DNA from: Sphingobacteriales bacterium
Lineage (GTDB): Bacteria; Bacteroidota; Bacteroidia; Sphingobacteriales; Sphingobacteriaceae
Assembly (NCBI GenBank): GCA_004293485.1
Contig: RDYW01000032.1
Location: forward strand, 1 to 64,000
Reading direction: 5' to 3'
Length of the DNA: 64,000 bases
Below are positions 45,541 to 55,565 of this stretch, piece by piece. The notes under the pieces were generated by a model that worked only from the letters and a program-made list of their open reading frames with translations, was not told the origin of the DNA and searched no databases. Made by a program: the position numbers and the translations under genes. The first letter of the stretch is position 1; each line of letters opens with the position of its first letter.

Positions 45541-46284
45541 ATGAGAGCCATAATTATAGACGATGAAGCACACGCCAGAGAAACACTATTAAATATACTT
45601 ACCCAACATTGCCCCCAAGTACAAATAATTGCACAAGCGGCAAATGTAAAAGATGCAGTAAAGCTAATAAACCAGCACTACATACAATTGGTTTTTTTAG
45701 ATGTAGATATGCCCAACGAAAACGGTTTTGTCTTGTTTGATTATTTTGATAAACCTACTTTTACAACCATTTTTTGTACCGCATACAGCGATTATGCCTG
45801 TAAAGCCTTCGAGGTATCGGCTATTGATTACGTATTAAAACCTATTAGCAGTAGCAAAATTGTAACAGCCGTAAATAAGGCTATAACCACTAACAACCTA
45901 CAAAACAAGCAAACAGTAGGTGCGTTAAAAGAAAACCTTAGCCTAAACCAATTGCAAAAAATAGCCTTGCCCCTAGCCGATGGTTTGGTGTTTATTAAAA
46001 TTGATGATATTTATTATTTTGAGGCCGATGGCAGCTACTGCAACGTAATTACTGCTACCGAAACATTAATGGTTTGCAAAAAAATTAAGGATTTTCACGA
46101 ACTATTTGCCCAAGATGCTAGGTTTTTTAGGGTACACCGCAGCTACTTGGTAAATATACAGCAATTAAAAACGTACAGTAAAAAAGAAGGCCTAAATTTA
46201 TATTTTGGCAATAACAAATGTGTACCTATGGCTAGGGAGAAAAAAAATGAATTTGAAATGCATATAGGTAATTTAAGTGTGTAG
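45541..46284 (+). CDS. LytTR-family response regulator
   Basis: A 247-aa response regulator: receiver domain (1-120) with acidic pocket D7/D8, phospho-acceptor D54 in LVFLDVDMP and the conserved K in DYVLKPI (about 100). The LytTR DNA-binding domain (about 145-247) contains the family pattern DIYYFEADGSYCNVIT, FFRVHRSYLVN and a C-terminal GNNKCVPMARE. LytTR proteins bind direct or imperfect repeats upstream of target genes. The kinase gene begins at the next base, a translationally coupled two-component pair. Two copies of a 76-bp element nearby are probable targets. Confidence 0.92.
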   Translation: MRAIIIDDEAHARETLLNILTQHCPQVQIIAQAANVKDAVKLINQHYIQLVFLDVDMPNENGFVLFDYFDKPTFTTIFCTAYSDYACKAFEVSAIDYVLKPISSSKIVTAVNKAITTNNLQNKQTVGALKENLSLNQLQKIALPLADGLVFIKIDDIYYFEADGSYCNVITATETLMVCKKIKDFHELFAQDARFFRVHRSYLVNIQQLKTYSKKEGLNLYFGNNKCVPMAREKKNEFEMHIGNLSV

Positions 46285-48396
46285 ATGAGAAAAACTGTAT
46301 TAACCTTTTTATGTTTATTACTTGCTTTTTTTGCGTTTTCGCAAACTGCAAATCAACGTAAAAGTATAAACTTTAATGTTGATAGCTTAAAATGCCAACA
46401 ATTATACCAATTAATAGAAGCCGAATGGGACGAAAATATATGGATAAAATATAACCAAGAATTGTTTTTATTAAGTAGTAAAAATAGTATAAACAAGGCT
46501 TTAACCAATAAACAAAGAAACGTATTTTTAAAATTTTTAAGCGATGCTAAAGTAAATGAAGGGGCTTACTATCAATATAAAAGTAAACATCAAAAGGCAA
46601 TAAATAATTACACTATATCATACTTAATTGCTAAAAATATAAATTATTATGAAGGCTGCGCCATTGCGTTAGGAAATATAGGTACATCGTTTGATTATTT
46701 AGGTAAAATAGATAGCAGCTTAACCTATTTTATTAAAGCATTAAATTACGCATACAAATCAAAAAGCGATGCCTCAATAGCTTACGTACTTACCGATTTG
46801 GGCTATGTGTACAATAACCTAGGAAATTACAAAAAGGCAATTGTTTACAATTTAAAAGCATTAAGCTTATTTACAAAACTTAAAGATTACGAAGGTTTAG
46901 AACGTACCTATTTTGCCATTGGTAAAATTTTTGATAATCAAAAAGAATTCGATAAAAGTATATTCTACTATAAAAAGGCTTTGTTTATTTCAACAAAAAC
47001 CAATAACCAAGAAAGGCTATGTATAAACTTAAATAGTTTGGCAAATGTTTATATTATCTTAAAAAAATACCCCGAAGCAAAAAAAAACTTAGAAAAATCT
47101 TTTCTGATAACCAAAAAAAATAATTTTTTGGCAACAACTGCTGTTTGTTTTTCACTTTTTGGCGATTATTACTTTTCAAATAATGAGTATAAAAATTCAG
47201 AACTAAATTATTTAAAAGCCATAAAAATATTTAAAAACACACAAACCAATTTCTTTTATGCAAAATCATTAACACAGTTAGCAAAAATTTATTTTAAAAA
47301 TAACCAACTAAACTTGGCACAATATTATGCACAAAAATCGTACACAATAACTATAAAAAATAACTACCCCATTGAAATTAAGTCATCTTCCGAAATTTTA
47401 AGCAAAATTTATACACAAAAAAAACAGTATAAAAATGCTTTGGCTTTTACCCAAATTGTACAAAAAATTAACGATAGCATTTATTACAACGAAAAACAAA
47501 ACATTGCTTTAAAGCTAGAACATTGGTACAATTCTAAATTAAAAGAAACTAAAATAAATAAATTAACCCAAGAGAAAAAAATAGCCGATCTAGAAAATCA
47601 ACGTCAACAAAATATTGTTATAATTTTGGTAGTGATATTGGTTTTTTTAACTACTTTAAGTTATTTTATTTTTAATAGGTATAAAACTAAAAAACAAAAC
47701 CAGTATTTAAAGCTACAATTATTAGAGGTTGATAAAAGAATTTTCGCCGAAAAACAAGCCGCCGAAAGCGAACTTAAAGCCCTAAAAAGCCAAATGAACC
47801 CTCACTTTATTTTTAACGCCCTTAGCAGCATACAACACCAGTTTATGTACGGCGATAAAAACCTTGCCAACGAACAAATGGGCAATTTTACCTACCTTAC
47901 AAGGCAAATATTAAACGTATCGGGGCTTAAACAAATATTAGTAGCCACCGAAATAGAAATTTTAACCAAATACCTCGAACTCGAAAAAATGCGTTTCGAA
48001 ACTAATTTTGAATACGAAATTACACTAAGTGGCAACCTCGACCCCGATTACCACGAACTACCCCCAATGCTTTTACAGCCTTTGTTAGAAAACAGCATAA
48101 AACACGGCTTAATGCACCTGCAAGGTTTAAAAAAATTAAGCCTAAACTTTAACCTAAACCCTACCGAAGATGTGCTAATTTGCACCATTATTGATAACGG
48201 AATAGGCAGGCAAAAAGCTGCGGAAATGAAAACTAAAAATATAAGCAGCCATCAATCCTACGCTAGCCAAGCCCTAATAAAACGCTTAAATATTTGGAAT
48301 AAAAATATTAATAACCCATTGGTTTACAACGATATTTTAGATAATGCAGGCAATGTTTGCGGCACACAAGTGGTGCTAATGATTGAAGTGCATTAA
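46285..48396 (+). CDS. TPR-containing LytS-type sensor histidine kinase
   Basis: A 703-aa membrane kinase. A signal peptide (1-19, ending FAFS) is followed by a periplasmic array of tetratricopeptide repeats (about 60-430), visible as repeats of Y-x4-G-x2-Y-x10-A-x4-K. One transmembrane helix (about 443-463) and a short coiled-coil lead to a His_kinase PF06580 domain with H507 in QMNPHFIFNALSS. A separate HATPase_c with NSIKHGL (N-box) and DNGIGR (G-box) follows. TPR input in place of a small-ligand domain suggests sensing of a protein or peptide partner. It directly abuts its response regulator. Confidence 0.9.
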   Translation: MRKTVLTFLCLLLAFFAFSQTANQRKSINFNVDSLKCQQLYQLIEAEWDENIWIKYNQELFLLSSKNSINKALTNKQRNVFLKFLSDAKVNEGAYYQYKSKHQKAINNYTISYLIAKNINYYEGCAIALGNIGTSFDYLGKIDSSLTYFIKALNYAYKSKSDASIAYVLTDLGYVYNNLGNYKKAIVYNLKALSLFTKLKDYEGLERTYFAIGKIFDNQKEFDKSIFYYKKALFISTKTNNQERLCINLNSLANVYIILKKYPEAKKNLEKSFLITKKNNFLATTAVCFSLFGDYYFSNNEYKNSELNYLKAIKIFKNTQTNFFYAKSLTQLAKIYFKNNQLNLAQYYAQKSYTITIKNNYPIEIKSSSEILSKIYTQKKQYKNALAFTQIVQKINDSIYYNEKQNIALKLEHWYNSKLKETKINKLTQEKKIADLENQRQQNIVIILVVILVFLTTLSYFIFNRYKTKKQNQYLKLQLLEVDKRIFAEKQAAESELKALKSQMNPHFIFNALSSIQHQFMYGDKNLANEQMGNFTYLTRQILNVSGLKQILVATEIEILTKYLELEKMRFETNFEYEITLSGNLDPDYHELPPMLLQPLLENSIKHGLMHLQGLKKLSLNFNLNPTEDVLICTIIDNGIGRQKAAEMKTKNISSHQSYASQALIKRLNIWNKNINNPLVYNDILDNAGNVCGTQVVLMIEVH

Positions 48397-48616
48397 ATAA
48401 CACAATTTGCAAGGTACTAGGCCAATACAGGCAATTAAAAATTTTTGTAGAACTAATAAAAATTTATAAAACTAAGCTAAAGTGGATAGATACTGTATAT
48501 CTAAAGTTTATTTTTTGCAATATTTTTAATCTAAACTGTTACATAAAAAAATCGGTTCGAGATAAAAACTTTGCGGTAAAGTAAAATCTTTAACATCCTT
48601 AAAAAATAGTTTAACA

Positions 48617-48639
48617 AGGTAAAATACCTACTTTTTTTT
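48617..48639 (+). terminator. Weak hairpin with T-run after the kinase gene
   Basis: AGGTA (48617-48621) pairs with TACCT (48625-48629) around AAA, followed by eight T (48632-48639). The stem is only 5 bp, and it ends just before the convergent purA stop. Confidence 0.4.
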
Positions 48640-48640
48640 A

Positions 48641-49975
<1,335 letters not shown>

Positions 49976-49996
49976 CTAAGCCAAATAATCAATGCT

Positions 49997-50473
49997 TTAA
50001 TTTTTGTTTTCTCGACTATCGCAGTTGCCAGCCAGCAGTTTGGTGCAGTTGCCGTATAGGTTTAACGAGTGGTGTTGGATATTAAATTTTAACAAATCGC
50101 CCATCATAGATTGTATTTGTTGAACACGTGGGTCGCAAAACTCAACCACTTTACCACAATCGAGGCAAATAATATGGTCGTGTTGTTTATAACCATACGA
50201 TTTTTCGAACTGAGCCATATTTTTACCAAACTGATGTTTGGTTACCAAATCACAAGATAAAAGAAGCTCTAAGGTATTATATACAGTAGCTCGGCTTACA
50301 CGGTATTTTTTATTTTTCATGTGTATGTACAGCATTTCTACATCAAAATGGTCGGTACGCGTGTATATTTCTTCGAGTATAGCAAAACGTTCGGGAGTTT
50401 TCCTTAGGTTTTTATTTTCGAGGTAAGTTTCGAAAATTTTTTTTACCATTTCTAAAGTTTGCTGTTGGCTCAT
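49997..50473 (-). CDS. Fur-family transcriptional regulator
   Basis: A 158-aa metal-dependent repressor of the Fur family. The N-terminal winged helix contains [16 protein letters not shown] and the recognition helix region [19 protein letters not shown]. The C-terminal metal-binding domain has [17 protein letters not shown] (His and Cys ligands) and [11 protein letters not shown] CxxC pair fits a structural zinc site. The exact metal (iron, zinc, manganese or peroxide sensing) cannot be told. It sits between rel and purA on the same strand (51 bp from rel, 78 bp to purA), a conserved Bacteroidota gene order. Confidence 0.92.
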   Translation of the reverse strand: MSQQQTLEMVKKIFETYLENKNLRKTPERFAILEEIYTRTDHFDVEMLYIHMKNKKYRVSRATVYNTLELLLSCDLVTKHQFGKNMAQFEKSYGYKQHDHIICLDCGKVVEFCDPRVQQIQSMMGDLLKFNIQHHSLNLYGNCTKLLAGNCDSRENKN

Positions 50474-50523
50474 ATTTTTTGCAAAGGGTTAAAGGTATTA
50501 AAATTTATAAAAAGATAGTTTTT

Positions 50524-52758
50524 TTACGCTGTTTTAAAATTAATTTTTTCGGTTTCCGAGTCAAACCGAGTAATATCGGTAATGCCTTTTACTTCCTTTA
50601 ACTTGGCTATTAAATTTTCTAAATGTTGGGTATCGTTTACATATATCATTATAGAGCCGCTAAATATTCCCTCATCGCTATCAACGGTTATGCTGCGCAT
50701 ATTTACCTTAAAATCGTTGGATATAATTTGGGTAAGGTTGTTTATTAAGCCTACTTCATCAATACCTGTAATTTGCAAGCCTGTTAAAAAGGCCAATTGT
50801 TTTTGGCTTGTCCATTTGGCTTTTAATATACGGTAGCCAAAGCTCGACATTAGTTTGGTTGCATTAGGGCAATTGGTGCGGTGTATTTTTATGCCTTCGC
50901 TTACAGTTACAAAACCAAAAACATCGTCGCCAGGGATAGGGTTACAGCAGCTAGATAGCTTGTAATCTATTTTTTGTAAATCTTCGCCTATTAATAATAT
51001 ATCGCTGTCTTTGGTTTTTACTTGTTTAATTAACGATTGTATGTTTTCGTTATCAGTAGTTTGTTGCGGTTTTTGTTCTACAATTTTTTCTGATGCTACA
51101 TACTCTTTAAGGTCTTTAACATCTATCAATCCTTTGGCTACGTTGTAAAATAAATCTTGGGTTGATTGAAGCTTAAAATAGTACGATAGCTTTAAAATAT
51201 TATCGGTATTGTAGGTAATTTTTAATGATTTTAATTTACGTTCCAGTATTTCTTTACCATCATCAGCAATTTTTCGTTTTTCATCTTTTAATGATGATTT
51301 TATTTTTGCTTTTGCCTTTGCAGTAACTACATACGTTAGCCAATCTTCTTTTGGGGTTTGCTTGGTTGAGGTAATAATTTCTACTTGGTCGCCGTTTTGT
51401 AGCTTGTACGATAGCGGTACCAGCTTATGGTTTACCTTTGCACCAATACATTTTGCGCCTACATCCGAGTGTATTTCGAAGGCAAAATCCAATGCAGTAG
51501 CATCAATAGGTAGCTGCATTAAATCGCCCTTGGGGGTAAAAATAAAAATCTCGTCCGAAAAAAGGTTCATCTTAAAATCGTCCAAAAAATCAAGCGCATT
51601 AGCCTCGGGGTTGCTTAGTAATTCTCGCACTTTGGTAACCCATTGGTCTAGCCCGCTATCGCTTGATGATTCTTTATATTTCCAATGCGCTGCAAACCCT
51701 TTTTCGGCAATTTCGTTCATCCGCTGCGAGCGTATTTGTACCTCCACCCATTGGCCTTTAGGCCCCATTACGGTGGTGTGTAAAGATTCGTACCCGTTTG
51801 CCTTAGGCGATGATATCCAATCTCTTAACCTATCGGGATTAGGGCGATATAAATCGGTAACAATAGAATATGCTTTCCACGATTCCGATTTTTCCAGCTC
51901 CGTATTACAAATTAAAATAATACGGATGGCAAATAAATCGTACACCTCCTCAAACGGGATGCCCTTTTTTTTCATCTTCGTCCATATCGAATGGATAGAT
52001 TTTGGCCTGCCTAGCACCTGTGCCTCAAGGCCTTGGCCGCTTAATATTTTGGTTATAGGCCCTATAAATTCGCTTATAAAATGCTCGCGTTCAGCTTTTT
52101 TCTCGTTCAGTTTTAGGGCAATAAACTTATACGTTTCGGGCTCCATATACTTCATTGATAAATCTTCGAGTTCCGATTTTAAGCTGTATAAGCCCAGCCT
52201 ATGCGCCAAAGGGGCATATAAATATACCGTTTCCGAGCAAATTTTAAGCTGCTTATCCCTTGGCATAAATTCCATAGTTCGCATATTATGCAACCTATCG
52301 GCAAGTTTTATTAATATTACCCGTACATCATCGGCAAGGGTAAGCAACATTTTACGAAAATTTTCGGCCTGCATACTGCTATTGGCATCAAACACGCCCG
52401 AAATTTTGGTTAAGCCATCAATAATTTTAGTAACTTTTTTTCCAAATTTATGCTCAATATCATCTAGCGTAATATCGGTATCTTCAACCACATCATGTAG
52501 CAAAGCACATACAATTGATGTAGTGCCCAAGCCAATTTCTTCGGCTGCAATTTGTGCTACCGCAATAGGATGGTAAATATAAGGTTCGCCCGATTTTCGA
52601 CGCATATCTTTATGGCTTTCTACAGCCATATCAAATGCCAAGCGTATCATCCCCTTATCTCCTTTTTTTAAGGTTGATTTACAGGCTCGTAACAATGCTC
52701 GGTATCTTTTTAAAATCTCCGACTTTTCTTGTTCTATATCAATTGTGTAATCTTTCAT
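50524..52758 (-). CDS. rel: Bifunctional (p)ppGpp synthetase/hydrolase (Rel/SpoT)
   Basis: A 744-aa long-form RSH enzyme controlling stringent response alarmones. The HD hydrolase domain is intact (ALLHDVVEDTDITLDDI, with catalytic H and D). The synthetase domain follows (DLFAIRIILIC, then SIVTDLYRPNPDR and PKANGYESLHTTVMGP). The TGS domain (DEIFIFTPKGDLMQLP) is followed by a conserved SCCNPIPGDDVFGFVTVSEG zinc-finger region and a C-terminal ACT domain. Both activities are therefore expected. It is first in a run with fur and purA. The gene is divergent from DUF4294; 103 bp separate their starts. Confidence 0.96.
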   Translation of the reverse strand: MKDYTIDIEQEKSEILKRYRALLRACKSTLKKGDKGMIRLAFDMAVESHKDMRRKSGEPYIYHPIAVAQIAAEEIGLGTTSIVCALLHDVVEDTDITLDDIEHKFGKKVTKIIDGLTKISGVFDANSSMQAENFRKMLLTLADDVRVILIKLADRLHNMRTMEFMPRDKQLKICSETVYLYAPLAHRLGLYSLKSELEDLSMKYMEPETYKFIALKLNEKKAEREHFISEFIGPITKILSGQGLEAQVLGRPKSIHSIWTKMKKKGIPFEEVYDLFAIRIILICNTELEKSESWKAYSIVTDLYRPNPDRLRDWISSPKANGYESLHTTVMGPKGQWVEVQIRSQRMNEIAEKGFAAHWKYKESSSDSGLDQWVTKVRELLSNPEANALDFLDDFKMNLFSDEIFIFTPKGDLMQLPIDATALDFAFEIHSDVGAKCIGAKVNHKLVPLSYKLQNGDQVEIITSTKQTPKEDWLTYVVTAKAKAKIKSSLKDEKRKIADDGKEILERKLKSLKITYNTDNILKLSYYFKLQSTQDLFYNVAKGLIDVKDLKEYVASEKIVEQKPQQTTDNENIQSLIKQVKTKDSDILLIGEDLQKIDYKLSSCCNPIPGDDVFGFVTVSEGIKIHRTNCPNATKLMSSFGYRILKAKWTSQKQLAFLTGLQITGIDEVGLINNLTQIISNDFKVNMRSITVDSDEGIFSGSIMIYVNDTQHLENLIAKLKEVKGITDITRFDSETEKINFKTA

Positions 52759-52861
52759 GCGTATATTTGTAGCAATATAGGCAAAGCTTATATATTTGCA
52801 ACATTGGGTTACTTATTAAAAGGTAAGGTAATTAATATCATATTATATCGCACATAAAAAT

Positions 52862-53473
52862 ATGAATTTTAAAGTTTTGTTACTGCTTGTTTCTATGGTG
52901 TTAATGTCAAGTTTTGCATACACGCAACAAATGGCCACCATTAGCATCGGAAAATACGATACCATTACCGTAGCTACTACCAATTACGATGGCGAAATTA
53001 TACCTTGGGTAGTATTAAACGAAGTAGTAGTACGCGATAGGCGTATTTTTAAAACTGCATTAGATAAGGCAAAGTTTAATCGCCTACGGTACAATGTATT
53101 AAAAGTATTGCCTTATGCCCGCTATGCTGGCGAACGTTACCGTAAGCTGGAGCGTGACCTTGCGCTTACTAACGATAAAAAAACCCAACGACAACTGGTA
53201 AAAAACTGCGAAAAAGAAATTAAACAACTTTTTAACAGCAAAATAAAAGATATGACCATTAACCAAGGCGAAATTTTAATTAAACTTATTGATAGAGAAA
53301 CAGGAAGCAGCAGCTACGGGCTAGTGCGTGAAATACAAGGGGCACTTCCTGCTTTTTTTATGCAATCGTTAGCAAGGTTGTTTGGACATAATTTAAAAGC
53401 CGAGTACGACCCCGAAGAAGAAAGAAATATAGAAAGTATTATTAACTCGGCAGGTAATTACACTTATCAATAA
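52862..53473 (+). CDS. DUF4294 family exported protein
   Basis: A 203-aa protein of the Bacteroidota-specific DUF4294 family (PF14127). A signal peptide (1-22, ending AYTQ) is followed by the family core DGEIIPWVVLNEVVVRDRRIF, then YNVLKVLPYARYAGERYR (shown in part) and a helical middle with basic residues. The C-terminal FFMQSLARLFGHNLKAEYDP is also conserved. Function unknown; likely periplasmic or outer-membrane facing. The gpx-like gene starts 3 bp after its stop, so it leads an operon with gpx and bshB1. Confidence 0.86.
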   Translation: MNFKVLLLLVSMVLMSSFAYTQQMATISIGKYDTITVATTNYDGEIIPWVVLNEVVVRDRRIFKTALDKAKFNRLRYNVLKVLPYARYAGERYRKLERDLALTNDKKTQRQLVKNCEKEIKQLFNSKIKDMTINQGEILIKLIDRETGSSSYGLVREIQGALPAFFMQSLARLFGHNLKAEYDPEEERNIESIINSAGNYTYQ

Positions 53474-53476
53474 ACT

Positions 53477-53989
53477 ATGGCTACTGAAAACATTTATCAA
53501 TTTACAGTTAATACGCTACAAAACACCGAAAAAAGGTTGAGCGATTACGAGGGAAAAGTATTATTAATTGTAAACACTGCATCCGAATGTGGCTTTACGC
53601 CCCAGCTAAAAGATTTAGAACAACTGCGTAAAGATTTTGAAGGAAAACCTTTTGAAATATTAGCCTTCCCTAGTAACGATTTTGGCCAGCAAGAACCACT
53701 TGATGATAGCCAAATAAGTAGCTTTTGCGAAATAAACTACGATACCCATTTTACTTTATTTAAAAAATTAAGGGTTAGAGGTACATTTGCACACCCTCTG
53801 TATAGTTTTTTGGCCGATAAAAACCGTAACGGTAAAGTAAGTGCAGCCCCTAAATGGAATTTTCATAAGTATTTAGTAAATAGCAAAGGCGAGGTAGTTG
53901 ATTTTTTTTATCCTTTTACCAAGCCCACTTCATCGGGTATTAAAAAAGCCATTAACAAATTATTGCTTACCGCTACTTTTACACCATGA
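53477..53989 (+). CDS. Glutathione-peroxidase-family thiol peroxidase
   Basis: A 170-aa peroxidase of the Gpx family. The catalytic cysteine is C38 in NTASECGFTPQ (cysteine rather than selenocysteine), and GQQEP, then WNFHKYLV supply the conserved Q and W of the catalytic tetrad. Bacterial Cys-Gpx enzymes usually draw reducing power from thioredoxin. Its neighbour bshB1 makes a bacillithiol precursor, which suggests that bacillithiol could matter here; this is inference. The stop overlaps the bshB1 start by ATGA, so translation is coupled. Confidence 0.9.
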   Translation: MATENIYQFTVNTLQNTEKRLSDYEGKVLLIVNTASECGFTPQLKDLEQLRKDFEGKPFEILAFPSNDFGQQEPLDDSQISSFCEINYDTHFTLFKKLRVRGTFAHPLYSFLADKNRNGKVSAAPKWNFHKYLVNSKGEVVDFFYPFTKPTSSGIKKAINKLLLTATFTP

Positions 53990-54708
53990 AACTAGATTTA
54001 TTATTTATTGCCGCCCACCCCGACGATGTGGAACTTTGCAGTGGAGGCACTATTTTAAAGCATATACAATTAGGTAAAAAAGTTGGTATCTTAGACCTTA
54101 CACGTGGCGAACTTGGCACCCGTGGTACTGCACAAACCCGTGATGCTGAAGCTAAAAATGCCGCCCAAATTTTAGGGATACATTGGCGAGAAAATTTAGG
54201 ATTTAGAGATGGTTTTTTTGTAAACGATGAATATCATCGTATAAAAATTATCGAAAAAATAAGAGAATTTACCCCCGAAATTATTATTACCAACGCTTAC
54301 CACGATAGGCACCCCGACCATGGGCGAGCTTCAGAATTAGTGTACGACGCTTGCTTTTTAGCTGGCCTTCCCAAAATAAAAACCAATACTAAAACTGGTA
54401 TTCAACAATCTTTTCGCCCTAGTTTATTGCTTCATTTTATACAAGATAATTATATAAAGCCCGATTTTTTGATTGATATAACCCCCTATCACGAAACAAA
54501 AATGGCAGCTATACGGGCTTATACTACACAGTTTTTTTCGGCTGTAGCCAATACTACCGAACCCGAAACATATATATCAAATCCAGTGTTTTTAGATACC
54601 ATTATTGCCCGGTCTCGCGAATTTGGCAAAGCCATAAACGCCACTTATGCCGAAGGTTTTTTGAGTAAAAAATTATTGGGCGTGGATAGTTTTTTTGATT
54701 TAAGGTAA
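53986..54708 (+). CDS. bshB1: Bacillithiol biosynthesis deacetylase BshB1
   Basis: A 240-aa zinc deacetylase of the PIG-L/LmbE family. The metal-binding AHPDDVELCSGG (H11, D13, D14) is at the N-terminus. DRHPDHGRASELV holds the third ligand. Key features separating BshB1 from general PIG-L members are the length and the segment LTRGELGTRGT, as in Bacillus BshB1. It deacetylates GlcNAc-malate to GlcN-malate in bacillithiol synthesis. It is the last gene of DUF4294-gpx-bshB1. No bshA or bshC is in the window. Confidence 0.9.
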   Translation: MKLDLLFIAAHPDDVELCSGGTILKHIQLGKKVGILDLTRGELGTRGTAQTRDAEAKNAAQILGIHWRENLGFRDGFFVNDEYHRIKIIEKIREFTPEIIITNAYHDRHPDHGRASELVYDACFLAGLPKIKTNTKTGIQQSFRPSLLLHFIQDNYIKPDFLIDITPYHETKMAAIRAYTTQFFSAVANTTEPETYISNPVFLDTIIARSREFGKAINATYAEGFLSKKLLGVDSFFDLR

Positions 54709-54728
54709 TAATGGCTTATAGCAAAAAC

Positions 54729-54779
54729 TAGTTAGTGTGTAGTATTTACAACTAATTACTATCCACTAAGCACTAACTA
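54729..54779. repeat. Imperfect hairpin between convergent genes
   Basis: TAGTTAGTG (54729-54737) and CACTAACTA (54771-54779) are perfect inverted 9-mers enclosing 33 nt of ACTAA-rich sequence. It may serve as a shared terminator for bshB1 and the convergent gene, or be a dispersed ACTAACTA-type intergenic repeat. No T-run is present. Confidence 0.4.
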
Positions 54780-54787
54780 CTCCATTA

Positions 54788-55264
54788 TTAAACAATTGCA
54801 AAAACTTTACTATGCCAGCTTTGTGCAAAAGGAATTTTCCATTCGTTTATGTATTGATAGGCAGTTTGTACCATATTATTAAACACTAAGGTATCGGCTT
54901 GTATCGTTTTATTTAGTACCAATTGTGCAAAATTTTCTTTGTTGCTAAACTTCAAAATACCGTTTTGTAGCCAAGCCATGTTAAAACGATTAAATAAATC
55001 GAGGTTAAATTTTTGATCTATCTCTTTAATTACTCTCACCAATGCATCAATTGAACAGCCACTAGCTTGGGCTAATTTTTCATCAACCCATAAAACAATA
55101 AATAAATTATATTTTAATTCGAAACCTGCACTTAAAGGCTGGCCGTGTGCTTGCCAGTTTAAAGTAAAATTTGTTAAAATTTTTTCGATTTCGGTTACTT
55201 GTTGTTTAATTAAAAGTTTGTTGCTTTGGTAAATCCATACCTTGGTATTGGGGTTATTTAACAT
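54788..55264 (-). CDS. Conserved Bacteroidota hypothetical protein (often misnamed ABC transporter ATPase)
   Basis: A 158-aa soluble protein with no Walker motifs, so the common database name 'ABC transporter ATPase' is not supported by the sequence. Conserved family features that I recognise are VWIYQSNKLLIKQQVTEIEK at the start (shown in part), the motif WQAHGQPLSAGFELKYNLFIV, DEKLAQASGCSIDALV and LDLFNRFNMAWL. The ASGCSID stretch with its cysteine is the best-conserved part. Function is unknown. The gene is divergent from a small membrane-protein gene, with an operator-like palindrome between. Confidence 0.82.
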   Translation of the reverse strand: MLNNPNTKVWIYQSNKLLIKQQVTEIEKILTNFTLNWQAHGQPLSAGFELKYNLFIVLWVDEKLAQASGCSIDALVRVIKEIDQKFNLDLFNRFNMAWLQNGILKFSNKENFAQLVLNKTIQADTLVFNNMVQTAYQYINEWKIPFAQSWHSKVFAIV

Positions 55265-55330
55265 ATTTATATGGGTAAGTTAATACATAGTTTAAAAGCA
55301 TTATAACATTTTTATTACAATTAAATTTAG

Positions 55331-55361
55331 TTGTTACAAATTTATACATTTGTTGTAACAA
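55331..55361. promoter_or_regulatory. Palindromic operator overlapping a -7 box
   Basis: TTGTTACAA (55331-55339) and TTGTAACAA (55353-55361) form a perfect 9-bp inverted repeat with a 13-nt spacer. The -7 box TACATTTG (55345-55352) sits between the arms. This is the arrangement of a repressor site. It lies between the divergent genes at 54788-55264 (start 67 bp away) and 55371-55553 (start 10 bp away). Confidence 0.6.
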
Positions 55362-55370
55362 GTTTTTTAA

Positions 55371-55553
55371 ATGATGTGTATGAGAAAAAATAGTTACGTT
55401 TATTTTATTGTTATACCTATTTTGTTGATTTTTCACATTTGTATAATGTGTTTTTGGGTAGTATCAATTAAATCCGAAAAGGCAATTAGAGTTATTGATA
55501 ATCAATCCTACCATAAAAATTACTCTCCCCAAAAATTATACCGCAAAGTTTAA
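55371..55553 (+). CDS. Small single-pass membrane protein
   Basis: A 60-residue ORF beginning MMCMRKNSYVYF (start ATG 55371, 55374 or 55380; the last gives MRKNSY). One strongly hydrophobic helix (about 9-32, YFIVIPILLIFHICIMCFWVV) is followed by a basic tail (SIKSEKAIRVIDNQSYHKNY and YRKV). No known family. The gene is supported by a -7 box and a perfect palindromic operator just upstream. It ends 12 bp before the convergent Fe-S gene stop. It may be a regulatory or stress small protein, or a membrane peptide of an uncharacterised TA-like system; this is speculative. Confidence 0.55.
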   Translation: MMCMRKNSYVYFIVIPILLIFHICIMCFWVVSIKSEKAIRVIDNQSYHKNYSPQKLYRKV

Positions 55554-55565
55554 AAAAAAACATCC

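Noticed and set aside
51362-52576. Long (404-codon) open frame on the plus strand opposite rel
   Set aside because: It runs antisense to the rel gene, whose HD, synthetase and ACT motifs are unmistakable. The antisense product is cysteine- and serine-rich with no family features, a typical shadow of codon bias.
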